A stretch of DNA of 64,000 bases from Candidatus Zixiibacteriota bacterium. GTDB taxonomy: Bacteria; Zixibacteria; MSB-5A5; GN15; FEB-12. Both the position numbers and the translations under genes were made by a program. This document shows positions 41,827-51,158 of the stretch, in pieces. Position 1 is the stretch's first letter. Each line of letters starts with the position of its first letter. The notes below the pieces were generated by a model. It had not been told where the DNA came from, ran no database searches, and was given only the letters and a program-made list of their open reading frames with translations. The stretch is from positions 455,938 through 519,937 of the forward strand of contig JAGNLV010000001.1 in NCBI GenBank assembly GCA_017999435.1, in the 5' to 3' direction.

Positions 41827-44800
41827 CAGAACCCCGCCACCATTTCACCGCGGGCGGTCACCCGCGCCGTTCGATCATCCGAGTGCCGCCCGTCGATCGC
41901 CGCACTCACCCGGAAATCCTCCCGCACCCCGTAGCGGAACTCGAGCGACCAGATCGCCCCCCGGCGGCCGTACCGGCTGTCCGTGAGCGTATACGAGGGC
42001 AGCCCCGCCACTCCGCTCAGCTCCTGGCGATACAGCTCGATGGTCGAACGCACCTCCCCCCGGCTGACCACCGCCAGCCGCAGGCCTCCGCGGAGAAGGT
42101 ACTGCCGCGACTCTTCGCCGCCCGCTCCCGAGGCCCTCCGATATCCGCTCCCTCCGCTCACCTCGTGAAGGCCGATCAACTGCCGGATTGCCGCCTCGGC
42201 CTGCCAGCCCTCGATCACCCCCCCGCCGGAGTAGTAGGCATCGCGATCGGCGTCGAACAGCGTCACCGCCTCCTCGAAACTCCTCTGCCCCGCCGCCTGG
42301 CGGAAAGTCACCGTTCCCCGGCGGTCGCGGCGCTCCCGGTTGCTCCCCGCGATCGTCCGCACCTCCCGGTTCTCACTCGCCTCCACATTGACCGCGTAGG
42401 CGTTCGCGATCGGGATCAGCCGCACCTCCGCGGCGTAGCGCGAGCTGTAGAACTGGTACGCCTCGTCGGGATCGGAGTAGAACGGCAGCACCCAGAGCGC
42501 CGTGCGTTTTCCCTGCGCGAGGAGTTCCTCTTCCGTCCGCGAGGTGAACCGCACGAGCAGGCCATCCCAGTCCTTGCTGAACGAGAAGCTCTTCTCCCCC
42601 CGCGACACGGCCGCCCGGTCCGACAGGATTTCCTCCACCCGGACATAGTTCCCGTTCGGGTCGGGCACATACTGCCCGTCCTCCCACACGTAGTCCCCCC
42701 GGCCCGGTTCCACCTCGAGGTAAGACAGCCCGCGCACATTCCGCGTCTCGTCGGAGAGGAGGTAGGTCGCGGCCGCCATCACGCGCCGGCCCGGGTCGGC
42801 GTACTGGAGGTTCAGCCGCCCGAGAAACGACTCCTCCCGAGTTTCCGGCTGATCCAGCCACTGGTAGGCGGCGGTGGCCTGGTAGGCGAGTGTCCGAATG
42901 CGGCGGGTCGAGCGCAGTTCCAACCGCGTGCGCCGGAGCGCCTCACGCCAGTTCCCGGTCAGCGTGTCCTCGACATAGTGCTCCGCCTGGACCTGCTCGG
43001 TCCGCTGGCCGGCCGCCAGCCGGTAGCGCACAAACCGCGTGCCGCGGCGCGGCCCGGCGTACGAATTCGTGCGCTCGTCCCGCTCCGCTCCGGTCTCGAT
43101 CCGCCATCCCTTGCCCGCCTCATACTGCACCCCGCCGTCGATCGTCCGCGCCGCGCCGTCCGAGCGCCGGCCGGCGCCCACCACCGTCGTCGTCGCCGAC
43201 CGGACGCCCCCCGCGACCTCCACGCCGCGCCCCGGCCGCACCGTCGCCCGCATCCCTCCGCTCTCCGCCTCGGTCCCGTCGTCGCAGCGGACCAGCGACC
43301 CGCTCGGCGCGAGCGTCACCGCCTCGGCGGGACTGAAACTCGCCGTGCCCTCGTGCCGCCACTCGTCCGATGCCGGCTCGTAGTCGTCCGGCAGGTGGTT
43401 TCGGCGATTGAACTCCGGTTCGTAGAGGCGCTCGCGCGTACGGAAGGTCCCCTCGCGAAAGCGCGACTGCAGGGTGATCCCGTCTCCGCGCCCCGGCTCT
43501 CCCCATGGCCGCGCGTAACCCAGCGCCCAGAGATTCCCCCCGTTGTCGCCGTCCCCCCGCGGGCTGAAGAGATTGCGGTCCTGCTCGCTGCGGCGGTACT
43601 CGGCGGTCACCTCGCCGAGAGCGCGGTCCCGCCATCGCCCCCGCGCGACATACTGGTCGGTCCGCTCCGGCGCCGCCAGCGCCACCACCGGGAGATAGTC
43701 CCCGTTCCCCGCGCCCGCATAGAGAAACCGGTTTCCGCCCAGGTTCCGATAGGCGCCGTCCCCAGCCCCGACATAGCTGAACGTCACCGTGTAATCCCCC
43801 TCCCCCGCCCCGACGTACTGGTAGACGCTGTCGGGGAGGCTGTCGGCCACCAGCACGTAGGCCCCCGCCGTATCCGGCCGCACGCCCGACCGGTAGGCCG
43901 GCGCGGCGCTGTCGCCCGCCGCCTCCAGAATCGCCCGGTCGCTCTCGGAGAGTTCTCCGCCGAGGGGCGACCCGCGGTCGTCGCCCTCCCGCAGCCAGCC
44001 GGTCTCCAGGACGAAGGTCGAATCGCCGAGCGCCGCCCCGCCCCCCCCGCTGTACACCTCCTCCCGGTAATCGGTCGCCTGCACCTCGTAGTCGATTTCG
44101 ATCCGTCGGCGGCGGTCGATCGGATGGTTCACGTTGAACGTGATCGACCCCGCGGGATAATCCATCGTGTAGTCGTTGTTGCTTCCCCGGGCGAGCTTCT
44201 CGCCGTCGAGCCAGACCGTCTCGGATCCCGGGACGATCGGCTGCGCCCGCGGGCCGATCCGGTAGGGGCCCTGGACCCCGTCCTCGCCCGGGAACCGCGC
44301 CGTTTGGTGCAGCCCCTTGGGCCGGGCCGCCGCCGTTTCGACATACCACCGGGGCTCGCGCACCGTCACCGACGCGCCGCTCACCCGCGCCGTCCGCCCC
44401 TGGAGCGCCGCCAGGCGGTGCCGCAGTTCGATGTCGCCGACCCGCGCGAGGAAGCGCGCCGACTCCAGTTCCAGGTTGATTTTGTTCAGCTCGTTCAGAC
44501 GGCTGTTCACCGTCCCGTACGCCGCGTCATAGCCGCGGTCCGAGACCGCTCCGCGGATCATCAGCCCGGGCGTGAGTTCCCCCGCCACGGTCACGTCAAG
44601 CGACTGGCTGAAATCCGCCGTCCCCGCCGACCGCGCCGCAAACCGGAACGATTTCGCTCCCGAGAGCGCCAGCCCGCCGGAGGCTTTCCGGGGAGCGGTC
44701 CGCCGCGGCGGCTCGAGCGCGGGTGTTCCCCCGCCCGGCGGCACAATCTCCGGCAGGGGCCGGCCGTAGCGGGCGGCCAGCCATGACGGCGCCGGCGCAT

Positions 44801-45059
44801 AGGTGAGCACGAGCGTGTCCCCCGGCTGGGCGTGCAGGTCCGACAGATCGAACCCCCGGCGCCCTGCATCGAACCGGTACTCCCGCCCGGCCGCCAGCAG
44901 CCGCCCGTTGAAAAACAGTGAATCGGATCCTGAGATCACGAGACGCGATCCGGTCGGGTACCAGCGCGGGATCGCTTCTCCCACCAGCGTCACCCGCGCC
45001 GCCGCCAGCGGCAGCGCCGCCGTACACCAGAGGAAAACCGCCAGGGTGACTCGTGGCAT
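41826..45059 (-). CDS. Large outer-membrane beta-barrel protein with SprA-like module and GAGxGDY repeats
   Basis: A 1077-residue exported protein with signal peptide (LAVFLWCTAALPLAAA). Residues about 275-345 carry VPGSETVWLDGEKLARGSNN, DYTMDYPAGSITFNVNHPID and RIEIDYEVQATDYREEVYSG, closely patterned on the SprA module GSExxxxxGxxLxRGxDY..DYxxGxI..IxIDYE. An upstream part (ARFLARVGDIELRHRLAALQ) also resembles such proteins. Residues about 420-475 contain three GAGxGDY/AY repeats. The remaining 600 residues are long antiparallel strands ending in VAGF. It may be a second translocon-like barrel or a large envelope receptor. No named family is assigned. It lies between an NHL lipoprotein and Omp85. 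Confidence 0.8.
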   Translation of the reverse strand: MPRVTLAVFLWCTAALPLAAARVTLVGEAIPRWYPTGSRLVISGSDSLFFNGRLLAAGREYRFDAGRRGFDLSDLHAQPGDTLVLTYAPAPSWLAARYGRPLPEIVPPGGGTPALEPPRRTAPRKASGGLALSGAKSFRFAARSAGTADFSQSLDVTVAGELTPGLMIRGAVSDRGYDAAYGTVNSRLNELNKINLELESARFLARVGDIELRHRLAALQGRTARVSGASVTVREPRWYVETAAARPKGLHQTARFPGEDGVQGPYRIGPRAQPIVPGSETVWLDGEKLARGSNNDYTMDYPAGSITFNVNHPIDRRRRIEIDYEVQATDYREEVYSGGGGAALGDSTFVLETGWLREGDDRGSPLGGELSESDRAILEAAGDSAAPAYRSGVRPDTAGAYVLVADSLPDSVYQYVGAGEGDYTVTFSYVGAGDGAYRNLGGNRFLYAGAGNGDYLPVVALAAPERTDQYVARGRWRDRALGEVTAEYRRSEQDRNLFSPRGDGDNGGNLWALGYARPWGEPGRGDGITLQSRFREGTFRTRERLYEPEFNRRNHLPDDYEPASDEWRHEGTASFSPAEAVTLAPSGSLVRCDDGTEAESGGMRATVRPGRGVEVAGGVRSATTTVVGAGRRSDGAARTIDGGVQYEAGKGWRIETGAERDERTNSYAGPRRGTRFVRYRLAAGQRTEQVQAEHYVEDTLTGNWREALRRTRLELRSTRRIRTLAYQATAAYQWLDQPETREESFLGRLNLQYADPGRRVMAAATYLLSDETRNVRGLSYLEVEPGRGDYVWEDGQYVPDPNGNYVRVEEILSDRAAVSRGEKSFSFSKDWDGLLVRFTSRTEEELLAQGKRTALWVLPFYSDPDEAYQFYSSRYAAEVRLIPIANAYAVNVEASENREVRTIAGSNRERRDRRGTVTFRQAAGQRSFEEAVTLFDADRDAYYSGGGVIEGWQAEAAIRQLIGLHEVSGGSGYRRASGAGGEESRQYLLRGGLRLAVVSRGEVRSTIELYRQELSGVAGLPSYTLTDSRYGRRGAIWSLEFRYGVREDFRVSAAIDGRHSDDRTARVTARGEMVAGF

Positions 45060-45080
45060 CGGCGACCCTTCGCTCCGGCG

Positions 45081-46034
45081 CTACCCGGCGTCGCTGATCA
45101 CCCGGCAGACCAGCAGGCGGTTGTTCCCCGTGTCGGCGATCAGCAGCCGCCCGTCGGCGAGCACCGCCAGGTCCGAGGGCTCGCGCAGCGGCGAGTCGCT
45201 GCCCGGCAGCATCGGCCCGGCCGCGAACAGAATCCCGCCCCGCGCGTCGCAGAAGTACACCCGCCCCGCGCCGTCGAGCACCCACAATCCTCCCCCGGCC
45301 GGTGCCGCCGCCTTCGGCCGCGCCCACGCGTCGTGCGCGATCGTCCGCACCATCGTGCCGTACCGGTCGTACACGACCACCCGCCCGTTCCCGCCGTCAC
45401 ACACATAGTACCGCCCGGCGCCGTCCGCCCGGATCCCCTGCGGCTCCCGCACCTGTCCCCCCGCGTAGCCGAAATCGCCGACGAACCGGTCGAACGCCCC
45501 CGTGTTCGTGAACACCGCGATCCGGTTGCGCTGGCGGTCTCCCGCCCACAGCTCGCCGTGCGCGCTGACCGCCACCCCGCCCGGCTCCCCGAATTGCAGC
45601 GGGTCGTCGGCATTGTAGAACTCGGTCGCGTCCACGAACAGGAGGTCCGAATTGAAGCGCGAGATCCGCTGGTTCCCCTCGTCGGCCACCCACACATTGA
45701 GCTGGTTGTCGACCGCTGCGTAACCCGGACGGCTGAGCAGACCCGCCTCGCTCCCCGCCCCGCCCGCATCGCGGATCGGTTGAAGAGCCCGGCTGAATTT
45801 GATGATGCGGTTGTTCCCCCGGTCGACGCAGTAGACATTGTCGTCCGTTCCCGCCGCCAGTCCCCAGGGGCTCTGCAGCGGGAGGCCGAGCACCTCTCCG
45901 GCGATCACCTGCTCGACAATCACTCCCGCCGGCGCCGGCGGGGCCGCGGTTTCATCCCCGGCCCCTCCCGGCCCCCCGCACGAGAGCGCGATAGCCGCCG
46001 CCGCTGCACCTACGCTGACCGCGCCTGCCCGCAT
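45081..46034 (-). CDS. NHL-repeat beta-propeller lipoprotein
   Basis: A 317-residue lipoprotein (signal ending AAAIALSC). ATG 46034 is preceded by AGGCGGAG. Five or six NHL blades are readable, for example SPWGLAAGTDDNVYCVDRGN, NNRIIKFSRALQPIRDAGGA, NVWVADEGNQRISRFNSD, REPQGIRADGAGRYYVCDGG and DLAVLADGRLLIADTGNNRL. Such propellers act as docking platforms on the cell surface or in the periplasm. Its place in the PorU/PorV operon suggests a structural subunit of the export or attachment apparatus (inference). Confidence 0.88.
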   Translation of the reverse strand: MRAGAVSVGAAAAAIALSCGGPGGAGDETAAPPAPAGVIVEQVIAGEVLGLPLQSPWGLAAGTDDNVYCVDRGNNRIIKFSRALQPIRDAGGAGSEAGLLSRPGYAAVDNQLNVWVADEGNQRISRFNSDLLFVDATEFYNADDPLQFGEPGGVAVSAHGELWAGDRQRNRIAVFTNTGAFDRFVGDFGYAGGQVREPQGIRADGAGRYYVCDGGNGRVVVYDRYGTMVRTIAHDAWARPKAAAPAGGGLWVLDGAGRVYFCDARGGILFAAGPMLPGSDSPLREPSDLAVLADGRLLIADTGNNRLLVCRVISDAG

Positions 46035-46041
46035 ACTCCGC

Positions 46042-46863
46042 CTAAAACCCCGGGTACACCGTGAGCGCCACCTGGCGGGTCGGGGATGTCGGATGGAATT
46101 CCAGATCATAGCGCACTCCCCCGATCGTCCAGCCCTCGTCGACCACCCGGTTGGCCCGGCGCGCATCCAGCACCGCGTCGATCACCGCCACCACCCGGTT
46201 GATCACGGCCGCCCACAGCATCCAGTCCCCCCGCCGGTATGCCTCCCGGCTCGAATTCTTCAGGCTGCGGAAGGTCTCCCGCTCGGCGTCGCTGGGCCAC
46301 ACCCAGTGGTATTCCGGCACATCCGGCAGGTAGCGCCGGTCCGGGTCCCCCACCCGCCCCGCCCTGTTGAAATCGTCAATGCTGTCGTAGAACCCCACCC
46401 AGTCGAGATACTGGTCGCTCTTCCCCTCCAATTGCGCGTTGGCATGGACGGCCGCGTAGGCGATCAGGTCGTCCTTCTTCCAGTCGCCGTAGAGCCGGAA
46501 CGCCCCGAAAGCGACCCAGGTGAGTCCCTCGGCGGCGAAGAAGCAGCGCGCTTTGATGTCGCGGTCGTTGTAGAGCTGCCCCAGCCCCGGCACGAGCGCC
46601 GACAGGGCCGCCGCCTTGACCGGCGACTTCTTCTTCCCCTCCTGCGGCCGGTTCTCCTTCGGCGCCGGCGTCAGAGTCCCGTCGTCCTCCCATTCGGTGA
46701 CCGCCGCGGTCGGCCGCCAGGCGAGTCCGTCCGCCCGGATCTGCGTGGCGAGACTTGTCTGCACGGGCGCCGGCCGTACCCCCGCCGCCCCGACCGCGGC
46801 CGCGCAGACCGCCCCCCCCGCCACCAGACCGATTCCCAATGCTATCGCAACCCGAATTCTCAT
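46042..46863 (-). CDS. DUF5683-like exported membrane protein (copy 2)
   Basis: A 273-residue protein with an N-terminal signal or anchor (VAIALGIGLVAGGAVCAAAV). The core GKKKSPVKAAALSALVPGLG followed by QLYNDRDIKARCFFAAEGLT matches the DUF5683 signature, in which a short hydrophobic hairpin follows the SPVKA...VPGxGQxY motif. A further helix (MLWAAVINRVVAVIDAVLDA) and a C-terminal beta segment follow. DUF5683 proteins are common in T9SS-bearing Bacteroidota, function unknown. It is paired head to tail with a paralogue 13 nt upstream. Confidence 0.8.
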   Translation of the reverse strand: MRIRVAIALGIGLVAGGAVCAAAVGAAGVRPAPVQTSLATQIRADGLAWRPTAAVTEWEDDGTLTPAPKENRPQEGKKKSPVKAAALSALVPGLGQLYNDRDIKARCFFAAEGLTWVAFGAFRLYGDWKKDDLIAYAAVHANAQLEGKSDQYLDWVGFYDSIDDFNRAGRVGDPDRRYLPDVPEYHWVWPSDAERETFRSLKNSSREAYRRGDWMLWAAVINRVVAVIDAVLDARRANRVVDEGWTIGGVRYDLEFHPTSPTRQVALTVYPGF

Positions 46864-46876
46864 GCTGTCCCTTTTT

Positions 46877-47797
46877 TCAGAACGAGTAATTCACCTGCAC
46901 GTAGGGCGTGTCCTGGAACCTGTAGACCGACCGCAGCGATGGCTCGATGCTCAGATTCGACAGGAACTCCTCCGCCTCGTCGTCGCCGCGCAGCTGCCGG
47001 TTCCGGTGCCGCGTCATGAAGAACGCCTCCAAGCCGCTCACCACGTGGTTGACCACCACCCCCACCAGCATCCGGCCCGCCTTCTTGAACTCGTGGTTGG
47101 CGTCCCCTCGCATATCCTCGTATTTGTCCCGGCGGGGCGATGCCGGCACTCCCTGGTCTATCTTGGGCGGAGGATTGCTCTGACTATAATCGGCGTACAG
47201 CATCAGCCCCTGCAGATTCGCGTCATCCCATCCCCAGGCAAACTGGTTGTACTTCCCCGTCATCTCGTAGTACTGTTGCGTTCGGGTGTCCGGCAAATGA
47301 TGCGTCAGGCCGGGAATCACTGTGTCCTCGAGGTCCTTTATCGTCAGTCCGTCATAGGCCCAGTTGAGATAGTCCGCATACGCCTGCTGCGACCAGTGCT
47401 CCCGGTTGAACGCCTCGAATTCATCGGTCATGTCCTCGCCGTTATAGTGGTAGTGCGCATGGAGGCCCCAGGCGAGCGCCTCGAGACCGAGGAACACGAA
47501 CGGTTTGATCCGGCTGCCGTAGTACCATTGTCCCGCGCCCGGGACCGCCAGCGACAGAAGCATCGCCTTGACCGGCGATTTCTCGCCCGGGAGCGTTCCC
47601 GCCTGTCCCGTATCCCCGGGAGCGAGTTCGGCCGCGGCCCACCGGTCGAGATTCCCCGCCGCCGCCAGGCCGTAGCGTACCTCGACCTGCGCCTGCTCCA
47701 GCGGCGAGGGAGTCAGCTCCACCGCTGCGGCCCCGCCCGCCGCTAGGCCGGCCGCGCCCAGACACATCATCCATCCGGCAATCCCGCGCCGCATCAT
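46877..47797 (-). CDS. DUF5683-like exported membrane protein (copy 1)
   Basis: A 306-residue paralogue of the next gene. A signal peptide (MCLGAAGLAAGGAAA) precedes GEKSPVKAMLLSLAVPGAGQ then WYYGSRIKPFVFLGLEALAW, the DUF5683 core. A central region of about 100 residues rich in aromatic and acidic residues is longer than in copy 2. KAGRMLVGVVVNHVVSGLEA matches the second helix of copy 2. It lies nine bases after the M6 protease gene. The role is unknown; the duplication and the operon suggest two non-identical envelope subunits (inference). Confidence 0.8.
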   Translation of the reverse strand: MMRRGIAGWMMCLGAAGLAAGGAAAVELTPSPLEQAQVEVRYGLAAAGNLDRWAAAELAPGDTGQAGTLPGEKSPVKAMLLSLAVPGAGQWYYGSRIKPFVFLGLEALAWGLHAHYHYNGEDMTDEFEAFNREHWSQQAYADYLNWAYDGLTIKDLEDTVIPGLTHHLPDTRTQQYYEMTGKYNQFAWGWDDANLQGLMLYADYSQSNPPPKIDQGVPASPRRDKYEDMRGDANHEFKKAGRMLVGVVVNHVVSGLEAFFMTRHRNRQLRGDDEAEEFLSNLSIEPSLRSVYRFQDTPYVQVNYSF

Positions 47798-47806
47798 ACC
47801 CGCTCC

Positions 47807-50800
47807 TTACTTCAGCACCGCGATGTCGGTGAACGCCGTCTCCGTCTCCCCGCCGAAATCAACTTCGATCCGGCACCGGTAGACGCCCGGCGTCACCTTC
47901 CCGCAGACCCACTCCAGTTCGTTGTCGACTCCGCCCGCCGTCGGCCCCTGCAGCGCCGCCACCTCGGTGCCGGACAGATCATAGATCGTCAGCCCCACCG
48001 AGCGCGCCGCGCGTCCGAGAAAATACCGGATCGTCGTCCGCCCTTCCGTCACCGGGTTGGGGTAGTTGTAGAACCGCTTCCCGTCGAATCCCGCCGCGTA
48101 CTGCCTCGGCTCGCCGAGTTTGGAACCGTCGAGCGCGAATGATCCGGCCGGATCCGCTCCCGCCATCGGCCAGTAATTCCGCACGCTGTCGAGATTGGTG
48201 TGCCACAGGTAGAACCAGCCGTCGAGGCCGAGGTACCCGAGCTTCCCGCCGAGCGAGTCGTGCACCACCAGCGGCGACCCGATACAGAATTCGCCGGCCG
48301 AAAGCGGGAACCCGGTCGCCGCGCGGTCGCCATAGGCATAAATATTCCCCGGCTCCGTCGGCGCGATCACCTCCGGCCGCCCCCCCCGCTGAATGTCGCC
48401 GACCACCGGGGCCGCGATCACCTCCGCCTCCGGGAACCGGTCGTCAAGTTCTTTCGGGAAATCCGCCAGCAGCGTGAGCTGCCGGTCGAACGCGGCCACC
48501 TGGTTCACGCCGCCGACCACCAGGTCGGGATAGCCGTCGTCATCCATGTCCGCCGCCGCCGGGTTGGCCCTCACGCTCAGCCCGGTGCGCTTCTGCGCTT
48601 TCACCTCCAGCGCCGCCGGCGACACGGTGGTGTCGACCGCGATCAGAATCGCATCCCCCTCCGCGGAAAAGCCCGCCGCCTCCGGCACGCCGTCCCGGTC
48701 GACATCCGCCAGCACCGGCCCGAACCGGTAGTGGCCGTCGACCGTGAGCGCATTGCTGGCCCCGGTCGAGTCGATGGCGTGCCAGACCGTGTGCGTCTCA
48801 TCGCCGCCGACCAGCACGAGCCCGCTCCCCGCCCGGCAGATACCGTGGTACTCGTCCATCGGAAACGACCCCAGCTCGATTGCCGAATCCATCAAAGAAG
48901 ACCTGCGGTAGACGTGTCCCTCGCTGGTCAGCACCCACAAGACGTCGCCAAAAGCTAACGCCGCCGGGAAACCTCGACCATTCGTCGCGAAACCGGCAGC
49001 AGATACAGCTAGGCCATTCTGATCGAAGTCCGTAGCACGATAGATGATTACATTGCCGTTCCTGCCCAATGAATCCGACTCTCTTCGGTACCCTACTGCT
49101 ATATGGAGCGTGTCATTCAGATTCCCGAAAGCGCCGGCAACCGGCCCGGCCGAAAGGACTTGCCCTGACTGGGCCGTCGCGAACACCGGCACCGGATAGG
49201 GCCGCCCCGGATGCACTCTCGCCTTGGCCGAGTCAAAAAACAGCTCGTCCGAGGTGCCGAAAAACTTGTGGAAATATCCCTCCCCGTCCGTCGTGAACGC
49301 CACCACCCGCTTGCCCGCCGCCGCGATGATCTCGTCGGTCCCGTCCCCGTTGAGATCCGCCGCGATCGGCGACAACGGCAGCGTCGACTCCCCGACCCGC
49401 ACCGGGAACCCGGCCACGAGATTCTCCGTCTCCACGTCGAACAGCATGAGCGAATCACGCACGACGATCGATGCCCCGAGGGTGTCGATCTTGCGCGTGA
49501 TCCCCGTGATCCGGATGTGGGTGTTGTTGCCCGTGTTGTCGATCGTCGGCGGGTTCGTGTTCGGCGTGAACGACCGGTTGCGGTCGTCCCGGTACATGTC
49601 GGCCGCCGCGCCCCACCCCGCCCGGTAGTAGCCGCCGAAATTGACGATCCCGTCCCCCTCCACCAGCGAAATGAACCGCCGCGCCGGATCCCACTGGAGC
49701 TGGTTGTCGTCGAAATTGTTCACCCCGTCCCCGTCGTAGTCGAGTCCGGCGACGCTCTCGTCGACGTGGTAGATGAGCATGCCCGAGCCTGGCAGGAGGA
49801 AGTCGTACTCGCGGGTGAACTCCCCCGCCACCGTGTCCCCCTGGGGCGTAATGATCACCTGGACCGGCCCCTGGAGCACGCCGGTCGCCGTGTCCTGCTT
49901 CTGCCCCGTCGGCAGCCCGTCGTACTCGATGATCCGGTTCTCCAGCAGGTAGTATTCCTTTTCGGTGATGGGGATGCGCGCCACCTTGATCCCCTCCTGC
50001 ACCATCTGCGCCGCCGCCAGCGGGATCCTCGTGCCCTCGCGGAAGTCGTAGACCTGGACATACCCGAGGTAGGCCCGCGACCAGGCGCAGGGGTAGAGCG
50101 GCATCGTCCCGTAGACGCCGCCGACCGGCAGCCCGAAATCGACCGTCGTCCCGAACCCGTTGTTGTCCATGAGCGCGAAATCCCCCAGCTGCGACATGAA
50201 GGTCGCCGTGCTGTACAGGTCGACCAGCCCGAGCTGGTGCCCGAACTCGTGCGCCAGGACCGCGTTCATCGTCGTCGCCCGGTTGTCCTGGTTGACCGTC
50301 TCCGGCATCAGCAGCGCCGTCTTCACCCAGTTCGCCCCCTCGTCCACCGCCAGCGAATCCCCGAACAGGATGAACCCCGTGAACAGGTCGCTGCACGTGT
50401 AGGGCACGCCGACCGAGTTCGGCCCGAAATCATTCTGCCGGTCGCTCCCGGCGTGGAACATGAAGATCGCGTCGTAGCGGCCGAAGTCGATCTCCGGCGA
50501 CACCGTGTCGGCCAGCCGGATCCCGTCGATGAAATACCGCTCGAGGCCGGCGATCACGCTGTCGAAATCGCACTGCCCGTAGTAGCTCATCGGGTGCGGC
50601 AGCTCGTAGACCGAGTCCCGCGCCGGCGGGTAGATGTCCCAGGCCAGCGTGATCGCGCTGTCGGACACGACCTCCCAGTAGCGCGCCAGGGCCCGCAGGT
50701 GGGCGTCGAAATACGCCGAATCGTGCGGCGGCGGATCGACCAGGTTGCCGGCGTCGCCGAAATAGGTCGGGTTGGCGGCCGAGTCCGCCTCCGGTCCGCG

Positions 50801-51133
50801 GATCAGCATGCGGCCGCGCCCGCTCGTGTGCGGATCGTCCGTCGCTTCATACTGAAAATTGAATCGGAGCACGAGGCAGCGCACGGTGTCGGCGAAATCG
50901 GCCGCCCGCGCCTGCTTCGGCAGCGACCACGGGTGTTCGCGCTCCAGCCCCCGGTCGGCCGCCCGGTTCCGCGGCGGCGTGAGGCAGCGATGGTGCACCC
51001 GGTTCTCGCCCGCCGCCGTCTCCCCCGGGTGCTGCACGTTGCGGATTCCCAGCAGGCCGTCGCCGGCGGCCACCGCCGCCGGCACGAGCACCGCCGCTAG
51101 CGCCAATCGACCGAGACGTCCTATCTCTCTCAC
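47807..51133 (-). CDS. M6 family metalloprotease with FG-GAP-like repeats and T9SS sorting domain
   Basis: About 1108 residues. An N-terminal signal is present (RLALAAVLVPAAVAAG). The zinc site HEFGHQLGLVD (His295, Glu296, His299, with the metzincin-like extended D) identifies immune-inhibitor-A/M6 peptidases. FG-GAP/VCBS-type repeats follow (AADLNGDGTDEIIAAAGKRV, AADMDDDGYPDLVVGGVNQ), forming a propeller. Residues about 1015-1108 (YNYPNPVTEGRTTIRYF ... GVYRCRIEV ... VLK) are a T9SS type A sorting domain. GTG 51133 is used; the upstream TTG 51169 would overlap the preceding gene. The gene sits directly after the PorV-like gene, so a cargo protease is co-expressed with its export machinery. 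Confidence 0.9.
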   Translation of the reverse strand: MREIGRLGRLALAAVLVPAAVAAGDGLLGIRNVQHPGETAAGENRVHHRCLTPPRNRAADRGLEREHPWSLPKQARAADFADTVRCLVLRFNFQYEATDDPHTSGRGRMLIRGPEADSAANPTYFGDAGNLVDPPPHDSAYFDAHLRALARYWEVVSDSAITLAWDIYPPARDSVYELPHPMSYYGQCDFDSVIAGLERYFIDGIRLADTVSPEIDFGRYDAIFMFHAGSDRQNDFGPNSVGVPYTCSDLFTGFILFGDSLAVDEGANWVKTALLMPETVNQDNRATTMNAVLAHEFGHQLGLVDLYSTATFMSQLGDFALMDNNGFGTTVDFGLPVGGVYGTMPLYPCAWSRAYLGYVQVYDFREGTRIPLAAAQMVQEGIKVARIPITEKEYYLLENRIIEYDGLPTGQKQDTATGVLQGPVQVIITPQGDTVAGEFTREYDFLLPGSGMLIYHVDESVAGLDYDGDGVNNFDDNQLQWDPARRFISLVEGDGIVNFGGYYRAGWGAAADMYRDDRNRSFTPNTNPPTIDNTGNNTHIRITGITRKIDTLGASIVVRDSLMLFDVETENLVAGFPVRVGESTLPLSPIAADLNGDGTDEIIAAAGKRVVAFTTDGEGYFHKFFGTSDELFFDSAKARVHPGRPYPVPVFATAQSGQVLSAGPVAGAFGNLNDTLHIAVGYRRESDSLGRNGNVIIYRATDFDQNGLAVSAAGFATNGRGFPAALAFGDVLWVLTSEGHVYRRSSLMDSAIELGSFPMDEYHGICRAGSGLVLVGGDETHTVWHAIDSTGASNALTVDGHYRFGPVLADVDRDGVPEAAGFSAEGDAILIAVDTTVSPAALEVKAQKRTGLSVRANPAAADMDDDGYPDLVVGGVNQVAAFDRQLTLLADFPKELDDRFPEAEVIAAPVVGDIQRGGRPEVIAPTEPGNIYAYGDRAATGFPLSAGEFCIGSPLVVHDSLGGKLGYLGLDGWFYLWHTNLDSVRNYWPMAGADPAGSFALDGSKLGEPRQYAAGFDGKRFYNYPNPVTEGRTTIRYFLGRAARSVGLTIYDLSGTEVAALQGPTAGGVDNELEWVCGKVTPGVYRCRIEVDFGGETETAFTDIAVLK

Positions 51134-51158
51134 AACCGCCTGACTTTCCCTGGCCCGC

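Noticed and set aside
41685-44786. 1033-codon plus-strand frame opposite the SprA-like barrel
   Set aside because: No signal peptide, domain or ribosome site; Arg/Pro/His-rich antisense shadow of the minus-strand gene.
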